61,418 bases of DNA. It comes from Phoronis australis. Taxonomy: Eukaryota > Phoronida > Phoronidae. Positions 49,844 to 61,418 of the stretch are shown here, piece after piece; the first letter of the stretch is position 1, and the number at the start of each line of letters is the position of its first letter. Location of the stretch: NCBI GenBank assembly GCA_002633005.1, contig NMRA01001061.1:1-61418 (forward strand), read 5' to 3'. The notes below the pieces were generated by a model that saw only the letters and a list, made by a program, of their open reading frames with translations, searched no databases and was not told the origin of the DNA. A program made the position numbers and the translations under genes.

Positions 49844-52375
49844 TGTGCGAGAATTTTAAAAACTATTTTAATCAGAATCAGGTTTGAAGTAAAAACCTTA
49901 GCAATTGGCAGTCATGTACATTGACACGTTTGAATAATAAATGTATTAATGATAATGAATTATTCATATGAGCCAATATACTCTATTCTCTAGATGGAAG
50001 ACATGCCCAATAGAAATGTTGGTTTCCCTTCTGTACTTACGCACTAAGACGAGTACTGCAGAGGAGCCGTTCTCGTTGGTGATATGACAAACTTCCCAAA
50101 TCACATGCTTTTCGTCATAAATCGGGCCAATGTATTCAGAGCTCATGCACACTTGTACAGAACACCATCAAAACGTCTTAGTAATTGACTTCTCCTCAAT
50201 TTGTTAATTAAACATATTGACAATGAATTTAAAAATCTGATATCACAGTATTAGCAAGTAGAAAGGGCTCTCGCCATCTTTGCAAATGGCAGAGCCTCCT
50301 GTTGACTGAATCTGAAACCAATGATTTCATGCACGGTAACACGAACCAGAGGGTAGTCCTTCGCGAGCAGCCCTGACGTCTACAGTACAAGCAAAAATAA
50401 CAGCCAGTGAGGTGACTGACCGGTGAAGTTGAAAGGCTAAACAAAGGGACAAAATGTTGGAAAACTTATTATGTCCGTTACAGTTTTTGCCTCGAATCTC
50501 TCTTGAGTGACTGGCGTTGCGGAACGCGGCCCAGCATTGATGCTCTGACGTACGTGCATCTTATCTAAAAGTATCACTTATTTTGATACTTGCAAATTGA
50601 CTGAAATTATTCAGACGAGAACACATTTCCCTGTGAAAATACAGTTATAGTGGAAAACAGACAAAAACGAAAAAAATCAAATGTGATGTGATTTGTACAG
50701 CAAAATTATTGGAGACAGTGAATAATTGTAGGCCATAACCACAGGTTCATGATGCAACCAAACACGACACAATAGTTTGTGCGTCGCGTTTTAAAATGTC
50801 TGATTACATGAACTTCGTGTGCCGTCGAATGAAACGTGTATTTAACATCTAGTTTAGTAAGACATCGGACGTGGTTTTACAATAACTTACGACACAAAGT
50901 GGTGATGGTAGCGACCAGTGTTGATATCACAGGTCGTAATAATTTTATGCGTTTTAATTGCAACGACTAGTTAGCGGAAATGCAACGACTTGACATTTAT
51001 TCGAGTAAACCAACGATGTTTGCAACAGAAGTGTCAAACGGTACGTAATAAAAGGCAGGTTAGATGTAATTTTGAAGTTGCTCAATTTAAAATGCACGCG
51101 ATTGTTTCAACGTGGGCGAGTTTGAATTCCTGCTATTCTTATGGCGGTTGAAGTACATAGTTGCTCGCATGAAATCCTAATTGTGTTCTTTCGCTAGCGG
51201 CTGAGTAGCGTTCCATCTTCTCGAATATCCAGGAATGTAAATAAATTAGTAGGATATAAGTACTCAAGTGATTATTATAATAACATTTGAGTGTTCGCCG
51301 TAGTTTCAACAAGACCTGTTGACCTATACCTATTCATTGCTATTTTGAAACACCTTTCTATTTTGTATACTTTTCGCAACATTAATGCTAATGGAGTCTG
51401 TCTTCTCTCTTTAAGCGATATAATCGGCAACATGAAATATCACGAAGGTTGGGACTAATGTAAAAGGTGAGGTACAAAGGTACCATTTCCCACCGTTTAC
51501 TTCAAAAATAAACTCATAATTTTTGCGCTTGTTCGCTTAAAGGATCCATCTCCTCCCCTCCTACAGTTTTTTAGATCTATTAGAGGATAGTCATAAGTAA
51601 ACTTTGTGATTTCGTCTAGAGCTTTTATATCAAATGAAATTGTTTGAGTTTATCATATTGCTGATAGGCTGTTATTTACCTTTTCTTTTTCCTATATTCC
51701 GCCAAAAACGATGGCCACGTCACCCAAATATTGACAGATTGTTTTAATTCTAAAAAGCAATTGAAAGACAACAGGTTTTATACTTTCAGTATATATATAT
51801 GTTTACTTTGCGCAGTCTTGCTGACAGGTTTGGTCATGAATGCGATCCATTTTAGACAGGTTGGCACAACTTAAAACTCGTTGTGCTTACTGACGCCGTG
51901 GTTGATACGCTTAGAGGTGGACATCGCTATGTTGTGGTGTGGGTAGGTTTTAAACGTCATTGTTTTTTGTAGTTGAGTAACCAGGTATAGAGTAAACAGG
52001 AAGTGTCCCAATAAGAGGGCTGTTAAACATTGTTTTCAGTGGGCCACACTGGTACAGACATTTTCTAAGCATTACAGACTCGTGCTTAACTGGTCTTTAT
52101 ATCAATGTAATCCGCCGAAAGGTGCCCTTGACTGTCCGTTTCACATTTTAAATATACGCTCTGTTTCTGAAATCGTAAATTAGCTTAAATCAGTCATTTT
52201 GTGACTTTCGTTTTCTGACATAGCGAATTTTCATCGGACCTTATTCTCTGACTTTATGACAAAAATCATAATACATCCTTCAAAATGTCAGTAATTTCCT
52301 GCTAAATCCATACAAGTGTGAGTTATGCCTATGATATCAATTTCCTGGAAACAAGGTACCAAAACGGGCAAAAAC
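49844..52375. other. Intergenic region with no supportable gene
   Basis: AT-rich sequence with only short open frames. It lies between receptor copy 3 and the 3' end of the minus-strand sushi gene. No promoter or RNA gene was recognised. Confidence 0.5.
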
Positions 52376-53235
52376 TTATTTCAATTTCTGGAACGGCTCC
52401 GCTACGTAAACGTCATACGCGTTTCCTGGTTTCTGTTCTTCAGTCTTTTCTTTATTTTTTCTTCCCTTCTTCTTCGTCTTCGTCTTCTTTTGATCCAATT
52501 CGTCGTCGAAGACGACCTTTGACCTCCGTTTTACGGGTGTTTTCCCGATAAACCCCGTTGAGGTTGATGGTGCAGAGCTACGTCTTAAGCGAGCATTAGC
52601 TGTAACAATACCTTGTTTGTCTTTGGAATAACTAGTCTCTGAGAGATCTATATCGTAACTTAGCAGTTTGTTATTTTTCGCGGCTTCCACACCTTTCTGC
52701 GTTTTGAACGACTTTTCGATGTCGACATCATGGATACGTCCGACGAATTTATATGTGGGGCCGTCGTCAATTAGTTTGCGCTTCGTTATCAGCCGACCTG
52801 ATCTCTCCTCATTCCCTTCCTTTACACGAGGCAGAGTATGACGTCGCTTCTTCCTAGTCGGTGTACGTGCAACGTCGTCATCACTGCGGGAGAAAGACGT
52901 TGTAGTGGATGCTTCGGTGGTGGAACTACTCGAGGAAACGCTGGGTCTTTTCTTTGCTTTTCGTGGTAAGGCGGTACTTGATATTCCGCTGGAGGATTCA
53001 GACGGTCGCCTGTTTATACTCCGCATGCGCAGACTCACTTGTTTACGCATTTTAGTCGGAGCTGTTTTTATTTCTTTTACGTCAATGCGCTGATTGTTTT
53101 GATGGTCTTCTCTACGTTTGTGAGACTGTACTCTTCGAAAATACAAACAAGTCGTGAACCCAATCAGTGCGGCTACACCCGCTAGTCCTCCTAGAACGCC
53201 ATGCCACCATATGAAACTTACATGTATAGGAGACC
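52376..53235 (-). CDS. Last exon of a sushi-domain membrane protein: TM helix and long basic cytoplasmic tail
   Basis: The exon begins at 53235 after a TTTTTATAG acceptor, in phase 1, and matches the phase-1 donor of the sushi exon at 53570. It encodes a short linker (GSPIHVSFIWWHG), one membrane helix (VLGGLAGVAALIGFTTCLYF), a stop-transfer RRVQSHKRR, and a cytoplasmic tail of about 240 residues that is rich in Ser, Lys and Arg (RKKRRH, RKAKKR, KTKTKKKGRK). The tail has several tyrosines near its end (YDIDLSETSY, AYDVYV) and stops with QKLK. The frame also extends upstream of the acceptor, but that part is intron. No known tail domain is recognised. It is probably a type I surface protein. 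Confidence 0.75.
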
Positions 53236-53569
53236 CTATAAAAATGACCACTATGATTAATATTAGAGAGACGTGATTAGGAATAAAATTAACTTCAATG
53301 CAATTCAATGAATTGTTGAAGTTCTCAAAATTTAGCCTCATTTCAGAGGTCAGAGGTCAAATTAAATCGCATTGCGGTAGAATCTAGATGGAGTGCGAAA
53401 CAATTAACCACAGAAACAGCAGTCCAGATCATCAAAACAGTTCAACCGTTTTGGTACCATGAGCGCCGGAGCACTGAATAAAGTGAGGGTTATAGCCCCT
53501 CCGCCCCCTGGTGCGCCGCCCAATAAATTTAGCCCAACTGCAGACCTCGGGGCGCCCCCCAAAGCTTAC

Positions 53570-53806
53570 CAAGTTTACACTGTGGAGGAGCTGTTAGTTT
53601 TCCGTCCACGCATGTGACCGACACGGAGCTTTGGCCGACTGTAGGTCCAGACTCTGTCCACAAGTATCCCTTGTGGCACTGGAATATGACCACAGACCCT
53701 TGGGATACATCAACCGGCTGGTCGACAGGAATGGCGTTTGTTTCACCTCCGCTTGTAAACGTGGCATTGTAGTGATCCTGTGGTGTAATGCTGACGGAAC
53801 AATGCC
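53570..53806 (-). CDS. Sushi (CCP) domain exon of the same minus-strand gene
   Basis: Between the acceptor CTATTTCAG and the donor CTTG|GTAAGC lie 237 bp in a 1-1 phase, the usual phase of sushi exons. The translation shows the four-cysteine CCP pattern: C-SVSITPQDHYNATF ... VVIFQC-HKGYLW ... VSVTC-VDGKL-TAPPQC. The next exon (53235-52376) continues in frame into a membrane helix, so this is the membrane-proximal CCP module. Upstream exons were not found in the window up to 61418; they may be too diverged to see, or lie outside it. The overlapping open frame starting near 53857 is a shadow in another frame. Confidence 0.75.
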
Positions 53807-53880
53807 CTGAAATAGTTGACAGTATAGTGATCCTGTGGTGTAATGCTGACGGAACAATGCCCTGAAATAGTCGACAGGGT
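53771..53880. repeat. 55-bp tandem duplication spanning the sushi exon acceptor
   Basis: Units 53771-53825 and 53826-53880 are nearly identical (agtgatcctgtggtgtaatg ...). The duplication copies the 3' splice site and the first bases of the sushi exon. Use of the outer acceptor (about 53861) would add 55 nt and shift the frame. Confidence 0.85.
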
Positions 53881-56800
53881 GGTGATGCCGTGGTGCAATA
53901 TGAAAAACAGACTAAACTGCATTATTCAGAGTGGTTCTTTGCCATTAAAACAGAGTCTCAACTGTTCACCGAGTGTTTTTATGGTTTGTTCCCAAAGATT
54001 TTTGAGTTTCTGTTCTTTTCAAGACATTTTACTTTAGTTTCAAATTTCGAAAAACGATCCAGTGTCAACTACCACACGACAATATTGCAAGAATTTTTAG
54101 TAAATATCGCCAGATTCACTATTTTTGAAACGCAGACGAAATATAAACTGTCATTAGAATACGGTTTTCGGGTCGACTGGTTGCTGCTTGAAATCCACTT
54201 TACTGACATCAAAGATCAAACGTCACACAATTTAAAGCACGTCTCCTTATTTTGAAAATGTGACCTTTAACCTTTGATGTAAAGTAGATTTCAAAGCAGC
54301 AACCAGTCTGTACGTATAGTACGTATTGCATGTTCAAAGTGAATAACTCTCATGTTAACATCCGAAGAGGTGGGTACTTCTCATGATTTTTCGCGTTCTG
54401 GGCCTAGTAATTTGCCGTAGCATGAAGTCGAAATGATCATTATTAACTGCTTGGCTGGTGATTCTTGGGAGCGCGAGTGGCGCTAGTCTTGGCACAAAGC
54501 TGCAATGACGACAGTCTTCATGTAGCCAGCTGGCTGACTAGAGTGGTGGGAGTGATGTTGATTGGGGTCATGGAAGAGGCGGTGGCGGTGGCGGCAGCAA
54601 CACACTTCGAATGAGCGACGACGACAGTGATGACAAAACACCGGCCGGTGAGTGACGACGATGGTGACTGTGACCTGGCTTCCGGCTATCTTGGAATTTG
54701 CGAGATCAAGACAGCCAGCTAGCTGCAGGACGACCAGCTTAAAAATACGCTGTAACCACATTCGCTACATTATACAGTTTTGTACCAATGTGATAATGGC
54801 AAGACAGTGGGTACGATGATCACTACTCTTTCACGGGTACAAGTAGCTTTTTCTTTCAATTCCAAAAATCAACGTTTGCTGGTTGAGAACGGAAGAATCA
54901 GCGGCTGCTGGGCAATCGATACTTTAATTTTAGTACTTACCGTTCGTAGCGGCATCTATTGTGTAAATATTTAAAGCCAACAGAAAATCAACACACTTAA
55001 GCATGACATTGTTTCTTCTGTTTATGTCCTTGCGCACGCCACGCGTGAGTCTTCTTGGATTACATTTCTCTTGCGCACGTTACGTTCCATACCACGAAAT
55101 TCTTATGTGTATGAACGCTCTCCACACGCAAGAACACGGAAGAATGTTAGTGACAAAATCCCGCCAAGTACTCCACGGGCTTCTCTGCAGTCACAGGCGT
55201 CAGCAAAGAACATGCAAAAGTCAATTTTAGGCTTAGGATAACCTGAAATTACCGACTATATATAAGACACATACACAACGAAGTGGAAGAGGGAAGAATA
55301 AACGGGATTAATCATTAGAATTGTCTAAATCACCCAGCGAAAATGGAGGAGAGTGAGGTCTCATTTTGCTAGTAGGCTCACTCTTAGTGCGGAGAAAGTT
55401 ACTCTTACAAAGTTTTGTGCTTCCATAAACTGATTTGAAATTTAGAAGAGAAGGATACAGCTTAGAGCACCGTGTAATACAGAAACAGCACGCCGAAAAT
55501 ATTTGTTTGGAAGCTTTTGAAGTGAAACCTGGCGCCAAGAGATCGGTCAAGAACAACTGTCGCCCCAATGCATTTAGTAAACGAGAGCTTGTTTGATTTT
55601 CTTCACTAGATAGATCAAGTTTATTAATGTCTCCTTTCAAACGTAGGCCTACATACGCATGATCAAAAGTTGAATCTTTGTCTTTCCAAACAAGTTAGGA
55701 ACCACTATAAAATCATAAAAATGAGAACCATTACTATTTGCATAACTTTACTTTTGTAGACAACAGTGTTATCCTTTTTTTTCTTAAATTAAAAGGCAAG
55801 TCGTAGCAATCAGTCGCAAATCTCTCAAATTATCGAGAAGACATCGGGGAGAAACACTTCATCATTTAAAGACGCAAGATTGACAATTACTCGATAGCAA
55901 ATATGAACTAAGGTCAACGTGAACTGAACGTCCTATTAAAACATGGACGACGTCTTCAACTACCGCACACTGGCACTGGTTACAGATTCTTCATAACTTC
56001 GGCCATAATATCTTCATAGCACTAACCCGATGGGGGCAGTACCTGACCTGAAAGCAACCAGAACTATTCGTTCCCTGCGACTTACGCAGTGGCAGATTTG
56101 GATATCATAAGGGGGGCCTACATTTTGTCTCGGGCACTTGTGCAAAGCACAACTACATGCGGGAACCCAGCCTGAAAGATAGGGGGCTACATTATTGGAG
56201 CTTCTACTAAAAAACCACGCGAAAAGCTGGATGTTCATCTCAGTCTGACACTTGCAATGGGGTCTGATCCCTCCCCGACCCGCATATTAATTGCTGGGGT
56301 TAGTTAATGTACTCAATATTTCATCAAGCTCTTGCTGTTTTATTTTTTGCGGTAGCGAAGGGGGGTCCTGGCCCCCTGCCCCGCCCCCTGAAATCCCCCA
56401 AATGTTACGTTACATCATATATATGGTTCATGGGCTATTAATTTGTTATTGTCATGTTTTTGCCGGAGCTTTGTGGCGCTGTAAATTGTAAATCAGTCAA
56501 CGGTCACGCAGTATATGACTTGTATGTGTGCGCGGTCATAGTCGGGTTGCAGGCGTAACGACGCGCGTAAACAGTTGGACGCATACATAACTACATTTAT
56601 AAGGATCTCATGACGTACACGTCCGTTGTTTTGAAGGAAACGTGTTGCAAGGGAGTGACAAAATGTAGTTTTGCAAGAATTAAAGAACTTGTTCTACACC
56701 TGGAAAATCTCTATTGTGTATATGCACGCTTGTTGCGTAGCTACTGACTGGGTTATTTCAAGGAAAGTTGTCTTCAACTATCTGACAAATTACTAAGTCT

Positions 56801-57757
56801 CGTTTTGGCAATTTAAAGACATGATACAAACAACCGCTGAATAGTCGAAATTCTACAGTTTTGGAATTACCTTCTGAATGAGTTCTTTAAAACCATTGGA
56901 GTCCTGCAAGATCCAAGGGTTGCAATAGTCACTTCCTGAGTTTTTTAGAAATATCAGAAAATCTTGTTAGTTTGAAGGTCAAGCTACATGTAAGTTGGCT
57001 CAGTGAAAGAGACAGAGCTGCAGCGAAACGAAGGCGGACACGAAAATGGCAGCCTATTGACGAAGTGATAGTTTTTAGTAAAGTAGGTTCTTCCTGTTTT
57101 GTAAGATCGAACACAATTTCAGTATTCGAACAACTGTTTATAGTGACATATCTAGCAAGTTATTTTTTGTTTTTGGTGGCTTCATCAGGTGATCTATTGG
57201 CAACGTAATATTCATCCTCATTGGTGAACTGTGGCATTTTTAGGCTTGTAGGCCTACATGTAGGCGAAGCAGAATTACTCGGACTGCGCTCGTCAAAATA
57301 TTCCAAGGACTCGTATCAAATATTCTACAATAATCGAGTTAAATCAACGTTCCCAAACGTGGGATCTGTGTTGAGTCTCATGGTCACTGGTACTTGCTCT
57401 AGAGAAAGGTTACTGTATTTTCAAAACTTAAGCGAAGAAAAAGTTGACCGAGATCAATAATGTCGCAAGAAAAATTATGTGAATTAGCCATTATTTGCAC
57501 AGAACGCGAAAAGTTAAAAAGGTTTTGATTACAAACATAATTGTAGAGTTTCCCGCTCTAAAATCAAGAAAATAGAATTTCTTAAAATCACGAGTAGCAA
57601 ATAGTCTGCCACTACCGTTTTTAGCTCATAAGCCAATATTGTGTTCCGTTGGATATTCTAAATTATTGGGGACAAATAAAACAAAAAGAATATTATATAT
57701 TTTTTAAGTTGTATTGGGAATTTCAGATTCACAGCTCTACAAATAAATATTTGACAG
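53881..57757. other. Region without a supportable gene
   Basis: It holds the inverted repeat at 54175-54308, a short GGTGGC/GACGAC-rich stretch near 54570-54660 and a C-rich patch near 56360. A minus-strand open frame at 55308-55640 follows a possible acceptor (gtatgtag, phase 1) and ends in an ordinary-looking polar tail, but has no recognisable domain. Other frames are short. Confidence 0.45.
54175..54308. repeat. Imperfect inverted repeat with about 50-bp arms
   Basis: Arms 54175-54226 and 54260-54308 are near reverse complements (gactggttgctgctt against aagcagcaaccagtc, and caaag/ctttg blocks), with a loop of about 33 bp. It could be a small MITE or the fold of a hairpin RNA. Confidence 0.6.
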
Positions 57758-58136
57758 AAGGAACCAGATGGGTTCCTTAATTACAAGAGATAACACACAC
57801 ATTTCCGATACCCAAAATGTAATTGAGTATCGGATACTAAGTGGCACAGGTTAGCATAGTACCAAATGGGTACATAATACCAAATGGGTATTTGTCGATT
57901 GCCTACCAACTGGGTTGAGCAAAACGGCAAATTCAATAACAAGTACCAAGTGGGTACAAACTGCCAAATGGGCAAATATCATATAAAGTACCAAGTGGGC
58001 ACACCAAACCGCCAACTGGGCTATAACAACCTGCAAAGCAGGTTCCGGACAAGCTGAGTGAGTAGACTAGCCAGAGTGATAAAAAGAGATATTGTAAGGA
58101 ACGTGGTGTTGTGGCTCAATATGTGCCACATGGGCA
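57758..58136. repeat. Cluster of about ten small hairpins with a common xACC-AANTG-GGTx core
   Basis: Hairpins: 57758-57778 (8-bp stem), 57859-57873, 57876-57892, about 57903-57917, 57943-57957, 57962-57974, 57988-58002, 58011-58021, 58028-58044 (7-bp stem, different loop) and 58124-58136. Most share a 5-nt loop (aaatg, aagtg, aactg, agatg, acatg) flanked by CC and GG. Outside these, the stem bases differ between units but remain paired (GTACC/GGTAC, AATACC/GGTATT, TGCC/GGCA, AAGGAACC/GGTTCCTT). Confidence 0.75.
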
Positions 58137-59101
58137 GGGTTGGTCATGGATGAACAATCCTGTATTGGGACCTTTGGCGGTAGGAGCACATTGGTTATTT
58201 CATTTTTCACATGGTTTAGTTTAATTCGTTTGATATTCAAGTTACAAGAACTGAACTACATAATTTACTTCACGTTAGTCGATTCCCCCCCCCCTCCAGA
58301 CTTCTGACAGCTGANTACAGCACTGGTGCACCTATGGGACTGGTCGTATTGACCTGAAAACTGAGTGAAGTGAAGTAATGCCTGACCAATCATTTGAGAT
58401 GAATGTAAAGCTGAAACCGAAGCGTTTTGCTGACGTTCATCCAACCATGTATCAGTATGTTAAAAGTTAATGAACCAGTCAAAAAATTTGCGATTCTCTT
58501 CCACTATATGAAATCAAATTAAAAAAGCTATTTGATGACACCAAAATCTGCTTTTAAGCTTCTCTTTCATGATACCATCGGACTCAACAGTTGGTCGAGA
58601 GATAAAATTCAAATGAGTTGAAGCTGTCAGTTTGGAAGTAACCCGAAGATTTGTGATTTCCATTTTGGATATAGCCCTGTGATTTACATTTTAGAAGTAC
58701 CCCCAGCGCGCTGTGATTTACATTTTAGGAGAACCGCCGAGAGCTATGATTTACATCACTAAGTGAACTTGTTCGTCCTGTCATTCGGTTCGCCGACAAT
58801 TAACAAACTATTTACTCCTTGTAAGAACAGGGTCACTTCTCGTTTGACTGAGAAACAAAAGCGGTGATTAATTTTGCAACAGTTAAGTGGTAATACATAG
58901 AACATTAATCTGTTCGACCATGCTCATATTTGATTGTCGCATTTTAAAAATGCAACTTTGCGAGTTGGTAATCTTAGTGATCTTTCATTACGTTGATTTG
59001 AAGGTCTTTAACTTTGTATTACCTAAAAACGTTTTGCTTCTGTAAATGCCTTAGAGATATTCAATAATTTGGGTTAATAGAGTAGTTGATGAAATAGCGA
59101 A

Positions 59102-59121
59102 CAGGGGCGGATGCACGATTT
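59102..59121 (+). repeat. Transposon-end-like motif
   Basis: caggggcggatgcacgattt matches the arm of the inverted repeat at 4342-4363 in most positions. A partner end was not found nearby. Confidence 0.35.
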
Positions 59122-59975
59122 TTAAAAGGGGGTCGAATCAAGGATTTTTTAAAAAGGGTATCCATATCTACAATTTGAAAATTATGAATTTGATATCAAT
59201 AAAGTCAAGGGAAAAAAGAAGGTCCGGAACCCTTTCTGAATAAACCGATGGCGAAGTTTCACTTTTACTCAACCGTAGGATTACCAGTTGCTCGTTCTTT
59301 TCGATTCATCTAGCATTCGTAAACCATGCTTTACAAAGACAAAGAAACAGCCTTGCTGCATCATATAGATCTAAGCTGCAATTTTGGTCTAACGGATGAA
59401 CACCACATTCAAATTATGATTAATATATACTTGTCAAATGTACCACTGTTGGCGGTAATGCATCGCTTTTTGAGGGTTTGTACTTTCGTCCAGCCACGTC
59501 ATAAAAATGTTACGTACGGCGAAATTGACTTATTATATTTCGCTAAGATAATACTCCACTGCGAGTTTTTGTTTGGTCACAGCAAAAACTGAGCAAGTTT
59601 CAGTAAGTTTACGCATCAATATGTTTCGCACGAGATGATAAGTCATGCGTTAATTAATTTAAAGAAGCATGGAACGTGGAAGCTCTCCAGAAATGCATTT
59701 TAAACAATTCCTTACGAAACTACGATCTTGCCACGTCTAACACAGAGTAATTCACTTACCCTTGTGAGGACATTTCCAGAAAAAGTCGCAAAATTCACGA
59801 TTTCTTTAAATACGCGCAAAGCAAAAACTTTGTTGTTACTACGGAGTTTCTAGTCTCAACCCTACTTATATGTATGATAAATGCGCTCACAGACAATTGC
59901 TTGGTGTCGCTTGAGGTCAAAGGCCACATTTTTTATGTGAGGGAAATGTGGTACGTTTATCTCTTTTCACTCATA

Positions 59976-60088
59976 CCAAATAAGGAGACATGCTTTGCCT
60001 TGTAGGAAAAAATCGACGAAGTGGCGAGCAGCTGACAGATCATTTTTTTGAAATTTGAAACTAAAAGAAAATGCTTTGATATCAACAG
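59976..60088. repeat. Dispersed repeat, copy B
   Basis: It shares two blocks with 4774-4862 (ccaaataaggagacatg and tttgaaactaaaagaaaatg) in the same order and strand, with an extra stretch between the blocks here. Confidence 0.55.
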
Positions 60089-61418
60089 AAATTAAAAATC
60101 TTTAACAACAAACCCTAAAAATACCTAATGAGCAGGTTGAATTCTGTTTCAGTGACAGAACCACTTTCAAGATCGCGATTAATCTGTTTATCGCGTTCTA
60201 AGCCTCTTTAATGTAATACATAATTGATGCCACAGAGGGCAATTTAAAACAACACATCATTTGATTAACAATAAAGATGTATTAAACAACAAAAACGACA
60301 CCGTAACACAACATTTCCTCATGCGCAAAATCATCCGCGTCTATCTTTTTCCAAATGTTTCTTCGAGATTCGGACATCACCATTATATTAATCGGACGAA
60401 AAGTTCGAGACAATTTGAATTATAAGTTTACCTCGCGAAGGATTTGTTACACTTTAAGGAGTCGGCACGTGACCGATTAAACAAAAAGGCGAGAATTTTC
60501 AATACGGGAATCAATACGTAGAGGTAGATTTAATCATTTCTGCAGAAAGAATATGGAATCATGAAAAGCAAGCTAAACAGCTGGCCTTTAAGTGATTCAT
60601 TTTGCGCATAGGGAAATAAAGAAAATGTTCAACAAGCGCCAACGATGCAATCAATAAAATAACACAAATCGACAACATATCAACAATCAATTATCGGTGT
60701 TGGAATCTGTCAGTAAATTGTAAAATTGAAAGACAGTACAAACAAGAGGTCTTACAAACTTCTCCTGGGTATCCAGATGAAACCAACTCAAAACAATTGA
60801 TCAACAAATCGACGGTCTTATCAAAATGTTAACAATTAACAGTGGAACACGAAAACAAAACTGTACAGTCGATACTGATGACTGACCCTCCTTCAAGGAT
60901 TGAAGATTTATTATATGACCCCCTGTACCTAGATTAACATGTTATCTTGAAAATGGAAAATGAGACCGTTGTTGGCAGATGTATGCATGTACATATAGGT
61001 ATTAGTTTATATGTATACTATTGACGTGGACTGCTCAACATATCCATTTTGCATCTATTCTGATTGAATGACAAGACGGGTCCAGGAATTTTCAATCGAA
61101 CAATGCAGCCTGCCATAGTATATACCAAGATTTCTGGGCTACGTTCCACAGATGCATTCCAATACGTGTACAATGACAGTGAAAAGGTCACGAAGCATAA
61201 CAGAAAAGTCTGTAACTTATGAACTCAGTCGATTACTTCAACACACCAACATCATCGACGTAGCACTTCAGTTGTCGTCATTTTACCAGTTTACACTAGC
61301 TTGCTCGTTAAACACTGGCGTGAAAAAACTTAGGCTCTATGTCACCCCGGCCAACCCGCGATCGAGAACGACCGGAAGGCGATCGAGAACGAAATTTGGC
61401 GCGAGAAGCGAAGCCAGA

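Larger units (their letters stand above)
58137..61418. other. Right-end region without a supportable gene
   Basis: It holds a poly-C run before an N (58315), a transposon-end motif (59102-59121), a dispersed repeat (59976-60088) and two copies of gcgatcgagaacga close together at 61357-61393. The largest open frame (59326-59592) has a fair ATG context but no recognised domain. Confidence 0.45.

Noticed and set aside
52318-52551. Plus-strand Ser/Arg-rich frames
   Set aside because: These are the complementary shadow of the Lys-rich tail of the minus-strand sushi gene.
57781-58036. Minus-strand frames with repeated IWYYVPIWYY-like peptides
   Set aside because: The repetition comes from the palindrome array. 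No start, splice or domain evidence supports a protein.
57758-58136. CRISPR array
   Set aside because: The units are short palindromes with irregular spacing and no constant repeat, in an animal genome.

Overview
This window is animal nuclear DNA: long coding exons separated by GT-AG introns, large intergenic spaces and transposon remains. Its main content is a tandem array of very large chimeric receptors. Each has a signal peptide, CUB-type domains, C-type-lectin-like domains, a run of LDL-receptor class A (LDLa) modules, leucine-rich repeats (LRR) and a class A seven-transmembrane (7TM) domain. This is the layout of the invertebrate GRL101-like receptors, relatives of the relaxin receptor (RXFP/LGR) group. 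Such arrays suggest a marine invertebrate, most likely a deuterostome such as a hemichordate. The species assignment is inference.

Layout. 1-7.6 kb: no firm gene. It holds a possible minus-strand gene end, a non-LTR retrotransposon relic, assembly-type direct duplications around single N bases, and transposon ends. 7.8-18.9 kb: receptor copy 1, with two coding exons. The second is split inside TM1 by a 4.3-kb terminal-inverted-repeat (TIR) transposon flanked by a TA duplication. 18.9-21.5 kb: 3' flank, duplicated behind copy 2. 24.9-25.4 kb: a weak candidate for a small membrane-protein gene. 26.0-34.0 kb: receptor copy 2, intact (1908 aa). 34-37.7 kb: duplicated 3' flank. 38.8-40.0 kb: relic of a fourth receptor copy, with stops and frameshifts. 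42.3-48.0 kb: receptor copy 3, intact (1803 aa) and more diverged. 48.1-52.3 kb: intergenic, with a 424-bp duplication around an N. 52.4-53.8 kb, minus strand: the last two exons of a sushi-domain single-pass membrane protein. 53.9-61.4 kb: no firm gene, but an inverted repeat and a striking cluster of small hairpins near 58 kb.

All receptors lie on the plus strand and share one phase-2 intron that cuts the second LDLa module at the same codon. Copies 1 and 2 come from a recent segmental duplication of roughly 12-14 kb that carried both flanks. Copy 3 lacks their extra N-terminal domain. The array shows duplication, tail loss, pseudogenisation and transposon disruption side by side, as expected of a fast-evolving chemosensory or immune-type receptor family. 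Function and ligands cannot be read from the sequence.
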